The position numbers and the translations under genes are program-made. DNA of 64,000 nt from CAYRIY01 sp964424335. GTDB lineage: Bacteria > Bacillota > Limnochordia > DTU080 > RSA5. Location: contig CAYRIY010000002.1 in NCBI GenBank assembly GCA_964424335.1, positions 42,131-106,130 of the forward strand, read 5' to 3'. This document shows, piece by piece, positions 1-8,397 of this stretch; position 1 is the first letter of the stretch, and every line of letters starts with the position of its first letter. The notes under the pieces are model-generated. The model was not told the DNA's origin, made no database searches, and saw only the letters and a program-made list of their open reading frames with translations.

Positions 1-2
1 CC

Positions 3-1751
3 TTCTTTGATGCCGCGGCGATGTCGGCGACCGAAGATTCGGAGCTTGGGCGTCGACTCGCATCCTTTTTCGAGCGGATTGACGGCTGGCGCACCGATGC
101 CCGCAGGATCGCCCTCTCGCAGCTACTCTGGCAGCTTTACCACGAGACGGGGTACATCCACTTCGTGGCTGCGCTGCCGCGGGGGAGGCAACGGGAGGCC
201 AACCTTTGGGGACTTTATCAACGCGCACGGCAGTTCGACCGCTTCCGTTCACACGGGCTCGACCGCTTTTTGGCCTATGTGGACGGCCTCGAAGAGGCAG
301 GGGAGGAGATCGCTCCCCCTCCGGCGCTCGGCGAAGGGGAGAACGTCGTTCAACTGATCAGCGTTCACCAAAGTAAAGGCCTGGAGTTTCCCGTCGTGAT
401 CGTTGCGGATCTCGACAGGCAGTGGAACGTCGACGAGACGAGGCGACCGATCATCTTTCACCGGGACCTTGGCATCGCGCCGAGCGTTGTCGATCGCGAC
501 GCCCACGTTCGCTACCCGAGCCTCGCGCACCGCGCGGCCGCGGCGCAAATCGCAAGGGACGCGATCGCCGAAGAGCTCAGGCTCCTTTATGTCGCGCTCA
601 CCCGCCCCAAAGAGCGCCTGATCCTCGTCGGTAGCGCCCGCGATCTTGAGAGCCGTTGCGCCCGGTGGTCCGAATCGGCGTTTCAAGAAGGGTGGCGCCT
701 TTCGCCGGGGGAGGTGTTGGCTGCGCGCTCCCACCTCGATTGGATCGGGCGCGCCGCTGCCAGGCACCGGGGTGGAGAGCCGATCCGGGCGCTTGGGGCG
801 GGTGACTTGGGCAGCGATTACTACAAACCGGTCGATCGGGATGTCCGGGAGTGCGACGTCGAATTTTCGGTGCGGATTTGGTCGGGCGAAGAGGTTGAGG
901 AGGAGCGGGCCTTGGCAGCCGACGCGTTGGTGGAAAGCGCTGCCGCGGTCGGACCTGAGGAAGGCACGTCGCAGCGCCCAGAGGTCGACGATGTGTCCGA
1001 GATTTGGGCCGAACTCGAGCGCTTGCACGGCTGGACTTACCCGTACGCATCCCTCACCAAGCTCCCCGCCAAGGTGACAGTGACGGAGATCGCAAGGCTC
1101 GTTGAGCCCGATGAGAGCGCGACGTGGGAAACGGAGTTTGCTGGGATGGGCGCGCCGATGACGCTCGAAGGTGAAGGCCGGCTCACTGCGGGCGAGCGCG
1201 GCACGGCCATCCACCTTGCGCTTTCTCGGATCGCTCCGAGCGACCTTGCCGACGGGGATCGTGTGCGGCAAGCCGTCACGGCGCTGGTCGATCGCGGCCT
1301 GCTCACGCCCAAGCAGGGCGGAGCGATCGACCCCCGGCGCATCGCCGCTTTCTTTCATACCGACATCGGAAGCCGCATCATTCGTGCACCGAGGCTTTGG
1401 CGAGAGCTTTCGTTTACCATGAGGCTCGAAAGCAGCGCCATTGTCGAGGAGGCAATCGACGCGCCGTGGCACGTCGCCGAACACGGGCACTTGGTCAATG
1501 GCTACTGCCCGATCGTACAAGGGACGATTGACTGCCTCGCGGTGGACGATAAAGGAGCGCTGCTCGTCGACTATAAGACGGACCGCGTTCGCCCCGGTGA
1601 GGAACGAGAAGCGGCCAAACGCTATGCAGGACAGATCCGCCTTTATCATGCGTTTGCGTCGCGCTGGCTGGACGATGCAGTGCCGATCGAGCCGTACATC
1701 GTTTTCCTGGAGACGGGCGCCGCCGTCCGCATCGAGGTGGGCGCAGGATGA
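3..1751 (+). CDS. addA: AddA, helicase-nuclease subunit A (C-terminal part, 5' partial)
   Basis: AddA is one half of the AddAB helicase-nuclease that resects double-strand breaks and prepares DNA for RecA in Bacillota. The frame is open at the left edge, so the N-terminal part lies outside and about 582 residues are visible. UvrD-type motif V (ISVHQSKGLEFPVV, near residue 115) and motif VI (LLYVALTRPKERL, near 200) are present. They are followed by a RecB-type nuclease with GTAIHLAL (~395), GTIDCL and VDYKTD (~505-525) and the QIRLY helix. The stop codon overlaps the start of cca by 4 bases. AddB is not seen and would be expected upstream. Confidence 0.93.
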   Translation, partial: FFDAAAMSATEDSELGRRLASFFERIDGWRTDARRIALSQLLWQLYHETGYIHFVAALPRGRQREANLWGLYQRARQFDRFRSHGLDRFLAYVDGLEEAGEEIAPPPALGEGENVVQLISVHQSKGLEFPVVIVADLDRQWNVDETRRPIIFHRDLGIAPSVVDRDAHVRYPSLAHRAAAAQIARDAIAEELRLLYVALTRPKERLILVGSARDLESRCARWSESAFQEGWRLSPGEVLAARSHLDWIGRAAARHRGGEPIRALGAGDLGSDYYKPVDRDVRECDVEFSVRIWSGEEVEEERALAADALVESAAAVGPEEGTSQRPEVDDVSEIWAELERLHGWTYPYASLTKLPAKVTVTEIARLVEPDESATWETEFAGMGAPMTLEGEGRLTAGERGTAIHLALSRIAPSDLADGDRVRQAVTALVDRGLLTPKQGGAIDPRRIAAFFHTDIGSRIIRAPRLWRELSFTMRLESSAIVEEAIDAPWHVAEHGHLVNGYCPIVQGTIDCLAVDDKGALLVDYKTDRVRPGEEREAAKRYAGQIRLYHAFASRWLDDAVPIEPYIVFLETGAAVRIEVGAG

Positions 1752-3094
1752 AGCGAGAAATGGTTCCCTCATTTGTGCTCGGCGTGCTTCGGACACTGGC
1801 AGAGGCAGGATTTGAGGCCTACCTCGTCGGCGGATGCGTGCGCGACCTCTCGATGGGGCGCGCGCCGAACGACTTTGATGCCGCGACCGACGCCGAGCCC
1901 CACGAGGTGGCGCGCCTGTTTGACAAGGTGATCATGGTGGGCGCTCGCTTCGGCGCCGTGCTCGTCGTGGACCCGTTCGACGCCGCAATGGAGGTCCATG
2001 TGACGACCTATCGCAGCGAGAGCGGGTACGTCGACGGCAGACGGCCGCAGGAGGTGCGGTTTGGAACATCGATATACGCGGATCTTGCTCGCCGAGATTT
2101 CACGATCAACGCCGTGGCGTGGAACCCGTTTACGGGCGAGATCGTCGATCCGTACAACGGGCGAACGGACATCGAAGACGGGATCATTCGAGCCGTAGGA
2201 GATCCAAACGAGCGGTTGCGCGAGGATGCGCTGCGAACGCTGCGCGCCGTCCGGTTCGCCGCTCAATTCGGATTTGAAATCGATCAAGAGACGTGGCGCG
2301 CCATCGAGGTGGAGGCAACCGGTGTGCGCCGCTTGAGCGCCGAGCGGGTCCGGGATGAGCTCCTAAAGATCCTCGAGGCGCCACATTGCGCTGAAGCACT
2401 GTGGATCATGGTCGAACTCGGCCTCTTTTACGAAGTGTTTCCGGAGCTCAAAGGCGCGGGTCGCCTCGCGCAGCACAAGCGAGGGGCGCCGACGCTCCTT
2501 GACCATTTGATTTTGACGGCGGCATCGTGTCCGCCGGACGCCGAGTTGCGGCTTGCCGGACTTTTGCACGATGTCGGCAAACTCGAGACACGATCGGTCG
2601 AGGAGTCTGGGCGCGTGACGTTTTACGGACACGCCGAGGCCGGCGCAAGAGCCGCCCGCGCCGTCGGCAAAAGGCTGAAGCTGTCAAAATCGGCGATCGA
2701 TCGCATCGGATCGCTGATCGAGATGCATATGGCCCTCGATGCGCAATTGACAAAGAAGGGTTTGCGCCGGTGGGTCGCAAAGCACGGGGAAGCTTGGGTT
2801 CGCGACCTCATCGCACTCGGGCGGGCGGACGCGGCCGCGAGCGGATGGGAAGGGAATGTACCGCACCTCGATGCGATCGAGCGGGCGCTCGAAGAGATCG
2901 TGAGCCAAGGCGAGGCCTTTTCAAAGAGCGATCTCGCCGTGAACGGCCGGGACATTATGGAGGCGCTCGGCGTTGGACCCGGACCGGTCGTCGGCCGCAT
3001 GCTCGACCAGCTCTACGAATACGTCCTGGAGCATCCGGATCAAAACACGAAAGGCGCGCTGCTTGCCAAGTTGTCGGCGTTGTCGACCGATTGA
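1748..3094 (+). CDS. cca: CCA-adding tRNA nucleotidyltransferase
   Basis: This 448-residue protein is a class II tRNA nucleotidyltransferase, which builds or repairs the 3' CCA end of tRNAs. The N-terminal polymerase-beta fold has LVGGCVRD (~residue 26) and the catalytic NDFDAATDA (~38). The RNA-binding region carries REDALRTLRAVRFAAQ (~158). A C-terminal HD domain (LLHDVGK, ~270) suggests an extra phosphohydrolase activity, as in some bacterial CCA enzymes. The ATG overlaps the addA stop in an ATGA arrangement, so the two genes are probably co-transcribed and translationally coupled. Family assignment is firm. Whether it adds all of CCA or only part cannot be read from the sequence. Confidence 0.95.
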   Translation: MKREMVPSFVLGVLRTLAEAGFEAYLVGGCVRDLSMGRAPNDFDAATDAEPHEVARLFDKVIMVGARFGAVLVVDPFDAAMEVHVTTYRSESGYVDGRRPQEVRFGTSIYADLARRDFTINAVAWNPFTGEIVDPYNGRTDIEDGIIRAVGDPNERLREDALRTLRAVRFAAQFGFEIDQETWRAIEVEATGVRRLSAERVRDELLKILEAPHCAEALWIMVELGLFYEVFPELKGAGRLAQHKRGAPTLLDHLILTAASCPPDAELRLAGLLHDVGKLETRSVEESGRVTFYGHAEAGARAARAVGKRLKLSKSAIDRIGSLIEMHMALDAQLTKKGLRRWVAKHGEAWVRDLIALGRADAAASGWEGNVPHLDAIERALEEIVSQGEAFSKSDLAVNGRDIMEALGVGPGPVVGRMLDQLYEYVLEHPDQNTKGALLAKLSALSTD

Positions 3095-3111
3095 CCAAAG
3101 GTGGTTCGGAC

Positions 3112-3879
3112 ATGTACGAGTGCATCGCGATTTCAAGTCAAAAAGGGGGCGTCGGTAAGACCACGACGACGGTGAACGTGGCGGCGTCCCTCGTCGAACA
3201 GGGCAAAAAGGTGCTCGTCGTCGACCTCGATCCCCAGGGCGGCCTTACGTTGGCAAGCGGATTTGAGCCCGACGCCACCGAGCATACGATCTACGACGGT
3301 CTCATCCGCGATCATCCTGCGGACGGCCTGCTGCAGAAGGCGAGCTTTGGCGCGGATCTCATCCCCGCCAACATCGACCTGTCCCTCGCGGAGCTGGAAC
3401 TGGTGAACGCCTTTGCCCGTGAGCGCCGGCTCGCCTCCGTCCTTGCCCCTATTCGCGACGACTACGATACCGTCTTGATCGATTGTCAGCCATCCTTGGG
3501 ACTCCTCACGCTCAACGCCATGGCAGTGGCCGATGCCGTGCTGATTCCCGTAGCTTGCGAATACCTGGCGATGCGGGCCGTAAAAGGCCTGGTCAAGTTT
3601 GTGAACAAGGTCAAAGCGCAGGCAAACAGCAGATTAAAGATCATCGGCATTTTGCCGACGATGTTTGACAAAAGGACGCGCCACGCCCAAGAGACGCTCG
3701 ACGAACTGAAAAAAACTTTCGAACCAAAGATCCCCGTCCTTGACTTTGTCGTCTACCGCAGCATCCGATTTGCCGAGTCCGCGGCGGCGGGAGAGTCGAT
3801 CATCTCGTACGCAAATCGCGTGCCGGGCGCAGAGGCGTACCGAGAGCTGGCGACGGCGCTGATTCGAGGTGACGTCTGA
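3112..3879 (+). CDS. ParA/Soj-family ATPase
   Basis: This is a 255-residue ParA-type ATPase with the deviant Walker A motif QKGGVGKTTT near the N terminus, LVVDLDPQGG (Walker A') and VLIDCQPSLG (Walker B). Relatives position chromosomes, plasmids or protein complexes together with a ParB-like or other partner. No parB gene or parS-like site is visible nearby, so a chromosome-partition role (Soj) is not established and another cargo is possible. The ATG at 3112 was chosen because it has AAAGGTGG about 8 bases upstream and begins the conserved MYECIAISSQKGG strand. The open frame extends further upstream but is an antisense-like shadow of cca. Confidence 0.9.
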   Translation: MYECIAISSQKGGVGKTTTTVNVAASLVEQGKKVLVVDLDPQGGLTLASGFEPDATEHTIYDGLIRDHPADGLLQKASFGADLIPANIDLSLAELELVNAFARERRLASVLAPIRDDYDTVLIDCQPSLGLLTLNAMAVADAVLIPVACEYLAMRAVKGLVKFVNKVKAQANSRLKIIGILPTMFDKRTRHAQETLDELKKTFEPKIPVLDFVVYRSIRFAESAAAGESIISYANRVPGAEAYRELATALIRGDV

Positions 3880-3880
3880 C

Positions 3881-4366
3881 GTGCCCGCGCGATCTTCCAA
3901 TCTTTCTGCGGTCGATGTGTACACCGACGGCGCTTGTCTGGGAAATCCAGGACCCGGAGGGTGGGCGGCGATTCTCATGTACGGCGCGCATACCAAGGAA
4001 CTCTCCGGTGGAGAGGCGCAAAGCACCAACCAACGGATGGAGATCATGGCAGCCATCCATGCGCTCGAAGCGCTGAAGAGGCCGTGTCGTGTGAGGATCC
4101 ACAGCGATAGCGCCTACCTTGTCAACGCCTTTCGCCAAGGCTGGGTGGACCGCTGGCAGCAGACAGGATGGAAGACCCGCGCAAAGACGGACGTCGAAAA
4201 CCGCGACCTTTGGGAGCGCTTGATTCGCTTGGCCGAGCGGCACGAAGTCGAGTGGGTCAAGGTGAAGGGCCATGCCGATGACGAGCTCAACAACCGTTGC
4301 GACGAGCTCGCCAGGGCGGCGGCCAAAAAAGCGCAAGGGTCGACCGCGCCGAGCTCTCACCCCTAG
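3881..4366 (+). CDS. rnhA: Ribonuclease HI
   Basis: This is a 161-residue type 1 RNase H, which cleaves the RNA strand of RNA-DNA hybrids. The catalytic acidic residues appear in order: YTDGA (Asp), RMEIMA (Glu), HSDSAY (Asp) and the C-terminal HADDELNNRCDELA. Length is normal for an E. coli-type enzyme with the basic handle region. The GTG at 3881 is preferred because GAGGTGA lies at 3866-3872 with an 8-base spacer. An in-frame GTG at 3869 sits inside that ribosome binding site. It follows the ParA-like gene with one base between stop and start, suggesting an operon. Confidence 0.95.
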   Translation: MPARSSNLSAVDVYTDGACLGNPGPGGWAAILMYGAHTKELSGGEAQSTNQRMEIMAAIHALEALKRPCRVRIHSDSAYLVNAFRQGWVDRWQQTGWKTRAKTDVENRDLWERLIRLAERHEVEWVKVKGHADDELNNRCDELARAAAKKAQGSTAPSSHP

Positions 4367-4371
4367 GAGCG

Positions 4372-4413
4372 CGGTCCCGTACAATGCCCCAAAGAACGGG
4401 CCTATCGGGACCG
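4372..4413 (+). promoter_or_regulatory. Long hairpin between rnhA and the subtilase gene
   Basis: CGGTCCCG (4372-4379) pairs perfectly with CGGGACCG (4406-4413), and inside it GCCC (4386-4389) can pair with GGGC (4398-4401). There is no following U-tract, so it is not a standard terminator. It ends 7 bases before the subtilase GTG and could affect translation of that gene or stabilise the upstream mRNA. Confidence 0.4.
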
Positions 4414-4420
4414 ACATGGG

Positions 4421-5539
4421 GTGAGTCCAATATTCAGTCGCAAAATCATCGTCCTCCGGCGGCACGTCAGCGATCGTCCGTGTTGTTTAGCGATCTCCAT
4501 ATTAGGTGGGCGAATCATCAAGCGCCTGCCCCTCGTTCATGCCGTGGCCGTCGACAACCTGACCAAGGAGGCGCTCGAAGCGCTCTCCCGCCGATCCGAC
4601 GTAGAGGCGGTTGCCGACGACATGCCGATCTTTGCCTACCCCGCGAAAGGCACAGGCGTCACCTGGGCAAGGGAGATTCCATACACGCGCGATATTTTAG
4701 AGCGCGAAGCGGCGGAGGTGCCGTGGGGCGTTCGCCGCATTCGTGCCCCCGAGGTGTGGGCAAGGTCTCAGGGCGAAGGCGTGAAGATCGCCGTGGTCGA
4801 CACCGGCATCGAGTCGAACCACCCGGACCTAAAGGGCCGCGTCATCGGCGGGTACAGCGCCGTCGGGTCGAGCTACGAAGACGAGAACGGCCACGGAACG
4901 CACGTGGCGGGCATCGTTGCGGCGATCGGCGCGCCGGGGGGCGTCTACGGCGTCGCTCCGAAGGCGGAACTCTTCGCGGTGCGCGTGCTCGATGCAAGAG
5001 GGGGAGGCAGTCTCTCCGATCTGATCGACGGACTCGATTGGACGAAAGGGTGCGGCGCCGACATCGTAAACTTGAGCCTCGGGTCCCCATACGACCATCC
5101 CCTTCTCGAGCGGGCGATCAATGCCTTGCGCCAAAGCGGGGCCCTGATCGTGGCTGCCGCGGGGAACACCGGTCCCGAACTTGGCACGGTCGGATTTCCG
5201 GCAAGGTATAAGGGCGTCATGGGTGTCGCGGCGAGCGACAGGGCCGACAAAATAGCAGAGTTTTCGAGTAGGGGTCAAGGTGTCGATATCACGGCGCCTG
5301 GCGTCGGAATACGGTCGACGTGGATTGGCGGCGCCTACCGCACCTTGTCCGGCACGTCGATGGCCGCCCCTCACGTAGCCGGCGCCACCGCGTTGCTTTG
5401 GAAGACGGCGCCGTTTGCCCGCTCGGCAAGTACAGCCATCTTGCTCACGGCCAAACGACTCGACTGTTGGCCAAGGTCCGCTCAAGGGCGCGGGTTGGTT
5501 CAAGCAGAAGAGGCGTACGTGACGGCGAGACGGCTCTAG
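4421..5539 (+). CDS. S8 family serine protease (subtilase) without visible signal peptide
   Basis: This 372-residue subtilisin-like protease has the full catalytic triad: Asp in VVDTGI (~residue 127), His in GHGTHVAG (~155) and Ser in GTSMAAPHVAG (~312), with the oxyanion-hole AAAGN motif between them. The first ~75 residues (IIVLRRH, then ALEALSRRSDVEAVADD) resemble an inhibitor-I9 propeptide. No hydrophobic signal peptide precedes the propeptide, so the protein is either intracellular or exported by an unrecognised route. The GTG start is the first plausible codon but lacks a strong ribosome binding site. A hairpin sits immediately upstream. Confidence 0.88.
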   Translation: MSPIFSRKIIVLRRHVSDRPCCLAISILGGRIIKRLPLVHAVAVDNLTKEALEALSRRSDVEAVADDMPIFAYPAKGTGVTWAREIPYTRDILEREAAEVPWGVRRIRAPEVWARSQGEGVKIAVVDTGIESNHPDLKGRVIGGYSAVGSSYEDENGHGTHVAGIVAAIGAPGGVYGVAPKAELFAVRVLDARGGGSLSDLIDGLDWTKGCGADIVNLSLGSPYDHPLLERAINALRQSGALIVAAAGNTGPELGTVGFPARYKGVMGVAASDRADKIAEFSSRGQGVDITAPGVGIRSTWIGGAYRTLSGTSMAAPHVAGATALLWKTAPFARSASTAILLTAKRLDCWPRSAQGRGLVQAEEAYVTARRL

Positions 5540-5709
5540 TGGCCGATTCGTCCAGGTTGTTTGCCCCGTTTGACTGATGTCGATGCGAATGGAAAGCGGG
5601 AGCGGGAGAGACGCTTCTAGTGCGAGCGGCGGTCGGAAGGAGTACCGTTTTTCGAAGGGAACTTGAGGAGAGAGCCAACTCTAGAATCCGGAAATGAGGG
5701 CCAATTTGC

Positions 5710-6300
5710 GTGCACGTACTTGACTACAACGGGTTTCGCGATTCGATCGTCGACGCGATTACGTCTCAGGATCTCGAAACATCGATCGACGAGGCAGTTT
5801 TTTTAGGCAGTAGTTCGCGCGGGTGTGAGATTTTCGTTCACGCTGATCCCGAGCCTGCTGAAGTTTGGGGGAAGATCAGCTTTGAGTGGTCCGCAGCGAA
5901 TCAGGCTCTCTTTGAGTTTCATAAGGAAGGCGACCGCCGAGCGGCCGAAGTCGACGCATCCGACCCTTCGGCCGAGGTCATGATGCACATTGCGTTTCAC
6001 TTGCACTTCGGCGTGCTTTCGATATCGACCGATGCCGTGCGCGATGTGGCTCAAGAGATCCAAGAGACGGCCGTGATGTTTTTCGGCGACGATGGCGGTG
6101 TGGTCGCCGAGGTGTCGATGACCTCTTCCGAAGCCAAACTCGAGTGCTTGCGCTTTGAGGTGAACACGTCCGCGCCGATGATGGTCGAAGAACCGTGGTG
6201 GGACCAGCTCGCTGACGTATGCCGGACCCTGATCGACAAGTTTCAGGCGATCTTCGTCCGGTTGAACTCCGAGTTTGGCTCGCCCCGGGGCAACGTTTGA
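5710..6300 (+). CDS. Hypothetical protein, 196 aa
   Basis: I do not recognise this family. The 196-residue product is acidic and soluble, with no signal peptide or membrane segment. Its N-terminal two thirds alternate short beta-like segments (GCEIFVHADP, VWGKISFEW, LFEFHKEGD) with a histidine-containing stretch MMHIAFHLHFG (~95). The C-terminal part is helical (WWDQLADVCRTLIDKFQ). Codon use is like that of its neighbours, which supports real coding. Start is the GTG at 5710, with only a weak GAGGG upstream. It lies between a subtilase and another unknown gene on the same strand. Confidence 0.6.
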   Translation: MHVLDYNGFRDSIVDAITSQDLETSIDEAVFLGSSSRGCEIFVHADPEPAEVWGKISFEWSAANQALFEFHKEGDRRAAEVDASDPSAEVMMHIAFHLHFGVLSISTDAVRDVAQEIQETAVMFFGDDGGVVAEVSMTSSEAKLECLRFEVNTSAPMMVEEPWWDQLADVCRTLIDKFQAIFVRLNSEFGSPRGNV

Positions 6301-6347
6301 CGTGGCGATGCAAAAATCAGAGCGCTGAGCTCCTTGTCGTGCGGGGG

Positions 6348-6848
6348 ATGGCGAGCTTGTTCGAGATTCAAAGGCGATCGATCAGACAACTTGCGCAGCA
6401 AAAACCCACCTACCTGTTCAACACCATCATCGCGGCCATGGGATATGCCAAGAGCATCGGAAGGAGCCCGGGAGACTTCGTCCGTTTCTTCATGGAGCGG
6501 CAAACAGGTTGGGAACGGCTGCATGGCGACATCGAGGCCGTCTTTCAAAACTTTGTGAACAACTTTCAACAGCATACCGAGATGTTGGACGACGAGTTTA
6601 AGGTGTTTGTGACCGAGCGCGGCGTGGTCCTCGTCACCGAACCCATCGAAAAGCTCTTTCGAGAGGACGCGGAAAAGTGGGGCCTTACGCCGGAGGAGCT
6701 CCGCGAGGGGTGGGGCGTCTCGGCAGAGTACATCAGCCGCTTCACGGGCCTTGAAGTCCGGTACGATCACTTTGACGAAAAGCACTTCATCCACATCGCC
6801 CAAGCGCGAACCGAAGAGAAAAAGGAGATCGAAGCGAGCGCAACATAG
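6348..6848 (+). CDS. Hypothetical protein, about 166 aa
   Basis: The family is not recognised. It is a soluble, mostly alpha-helical protein: MASLFEIQRRS at the start, a central WERLHGDIEAVFQNF helix, then a beta-like stretch VFVTERGVVLVTE and a charged C terminus ending KKEIEASAT. The start is uncertain. ATG 6348 gives a protein beginning at the first well-formed helix but has only a GGGGG directly upstream, and the same frame is open as far back as 6219, overlapping the preceding gene. It ends 26 bases before the convergent GH18 gene. Confidence 0.55.
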   Translation: MASLFEIQRRSIRQLAQQKPTYLFNTIIAAMGYAKSIGRSPGDFVRFFMERQTGWERLHGDIEAVFQNFVNNFQQHTEMLDDEFKVFVTERGVVLVTEPIEKLFREDAEKWGLTPEELREGWGVSAEYISRFTGLEVRYDHFDEKHFIHIAQARTEEKKEIEASAT

Positions 6849-6874
6849 CGGGGCGGCGTCCTGCCTGCCCGTGC

Positions 6875-8098
6875 TCACGAGGGGTGAGGTTCGAGCTTTC
6901 GAACGTCAAACCTTCTCTCGATCATGCGCCAGAGCATGGGGTCCTCCAAACCGGCGCGCCAGAGGGCAATCCCGCCCAAATCGTACCGCTCGACCAGATC
7001 AAGCTTTATCGCGCTGCTTTCGGCATCCTCAAACCAAACCTCGTGCTTCGCGCCATTGTGCGTGTACGTGAAGGTCGGCGTTTTCGACTCTTCGTCGCGC
7101 ACGACCTTGGCCCCATGCGCCTGGGCAATGGCGATGGCCTGAGCATAGGATATGTAGCGCGGCCTTTCTCCTTCGGTCCAGTCAAAACCGTATCCGGGAA
7201 TGCCGACGTACACCTTTTTAGAGGGAATGACGCTGACGGCGTACTGAATTACGGATTCCACCCATCCGCTCGAGGAAATGGGGCCGGGGCCGCTCGAGTA
7301 ACCGTGCTCGTCGTAAGTCATCACGTAGACCCGATCCACGGCCTTGCCGATCCGAACGTAGTCAAATCCGCCCGACCACCCGTGCTCCGGGTCGTCCCAG
7401 GTCTTGGCGGGAACGGAGATGCTGACTTCGAGTCCGACTTGGTGGAGGCGCTCTGCAAGGCGCTCGACGAATCCGGAGAATGCATCGCGCATTGCGGGAT
7501 CCACGTGCTCCACGTCGATGTTGATCTCGGCGTACCCGTACTTTAGGCCGGTGCGCCCGATGTCTTCGATCAAGCGGACTTGCGCGTCGAAATCGGAGAG
7601 CAGATCTTTGACTACGCCTCGACTCCATGCGGTCTTGCCGTAAAGCAGATTGTGGAACAGGCCGACGAGTCGGGCTCCGGCACGATCCGCAATGCGAGCC
7701 GCCTTCTCGATGGTCTCGTCCGTGGTGGCGCCAAACGGTTTGAGCCGGTCCAATGTTTCTCGCTCCACTTGATGCCAAAAGCCGACGATGGCGCTGATCA
7801 ACGCCTGCTCTCGCACAACGGTCTCCTCGGACGAAGGGTGTCCGAGGTATGGCTCTTCTTCCACATAAAATACGACCACGTCACGGGGACCGCCTTGGTT
7901 TGGAACGTTTGCCACGCCATCTCCTCCTCCGGGGAAAGCCTTGACCAACCAGTCCGGTCGGGCTTCGCCCAAATGGCCAAACGGCGACCCGCCTAGTATG
8001 CCACATCCGGCTAGGAGTAAAATCAATCCAACGAAAAGCCTTAGAAATATGGCGCAAGCGACGGGGCGTCTCGATAAGGAAACTGGATGGCGCTTCAT
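6875..8098 (-). CDS. GH18-family lipoprotein (YaaH-like glycosyl hydrolase)
   Basis: This ~407-residue protein has a lipoprotein signal (hydrophobic stretch ending LLAGCG), so it should be anchored outside the cytoplasmic membrane. The rest is a GH18 TIM barrel of the spore-germination/chitinase type: AEINIDVEHVDP (~200) carries the family's acidic DxE pair, VYVMTYDEHG (~255) the conserved substrate-binding strand, and GIPGYGFDW and GGIALWRAGLED the last strands. Relatives such as YaaH/SleL act on peptidoglycan or chitin-like glycans. Here no LysM domain is present, so membrane anchoring may replace wall binding. ATG 8098 starts just before the basic residues of the signal. A TTG at 8116 in frame is also possible. 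Confidence 0.85.
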   Translation of the reverse strand: MKRHPVSLSRRPVACAIFLRLFVGLILLLAGCGILGGSPFGHLGEARPDWLVKAFPGGGDGVANVPNQGGPRDVVVFYVEEEPYLGHPSSEETVVREQALISAIVGFWHQVERETLDRLKPFGATTDETIEKAARIADRAGARLVGLFHNLLYGKTAWSRGVVKDLLSDFDAQVRLIEDIGRTGLKYGYAEINIDVEHVDPAMRDAFSGFVERLAERLHQVGLEVSISVPAKTWDDPEHGWSGGFDYVRIGKAVDRVYVMTYDEHGYSSGPGPISSSGWVESVIQYAVSVIPSKKVYVGIPGYGFDWTEGERPRYISYAQAIAIAQAHGAKVVRDEESKTPTFTYTHNGAKHEVWFEDAESSAIKLDLVERYDLGGIALWRAGLEDPMLWRMIERRFDVRKLEPHPS

Positions 8099-8273
8099 AG
8101 TGGGCTCGTTTCGCAACGAAAGGCGCCGCTACCTCTAGGCAATGATTGGCTGAGGTTGGCAGCATTCGGTTACTTGATCCAAAACAGGAGACCGGACCCA
8201 ACAAACTCACCTTCTAGGGCCATGAAGGCAGCGAACGAGCGTTTGTCGCCAGGAATAGCAAAGAGTGTAGGCA

Positions 8274-8397
8274 CACTTGGCCGCCCGACCGTGTCAGCCG
8301 GCCAATCCACAAACGGATGAAAATCCTGGCGGGCCAGCGTCGCTGGCCCTCGTGGGCGGCAAGTGGGGACCGCAGCCAATCGGCTTTTTTAAAAGGA
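8274..8397 (+). repeat. Stem-forming leader element, copy A
   Basis: One of six related intergenic sequences. The outer stem is CACTTGGCCGCCC (8274-8286) against GGGCGGCAAGTG (8354-8365), with one bulged G. This copy carries an extra perfect hairpin, GGGCCAGC/GCTGGCCC at 8331-8349. The conserved 3' tail CCAATCGG-C-TTTT leads into AAAAGGAG (8390-8397), which is the ribosome binding site for the next gene. Confidence 0.75.

Noticed and set aside
249..1796. 515-codon open frame on the minus strand opposite addA
   Set aside because: It has no recognisable product and mirrors a clear helicase-nuclease coding sequence. Long antisense frames are expected at this GC content.
2527..3111. N-terminal extension of the ParA-like ATPase
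   Set aside because: The upstream open frame overlaps cca in another frame, is rich in Arg and Gly, and lacks similarity to ParA. ATG 3112 has its own ribosome binding site.
8274..8397. Cobalamin riboswitch (GATGAAAATCC next to GGCGG recalls the B12-box region)
   Set aside because: The conserved B12 box and the rest of the multi-helix core are missing, and none of the copies precede cobalamin or transport genes.
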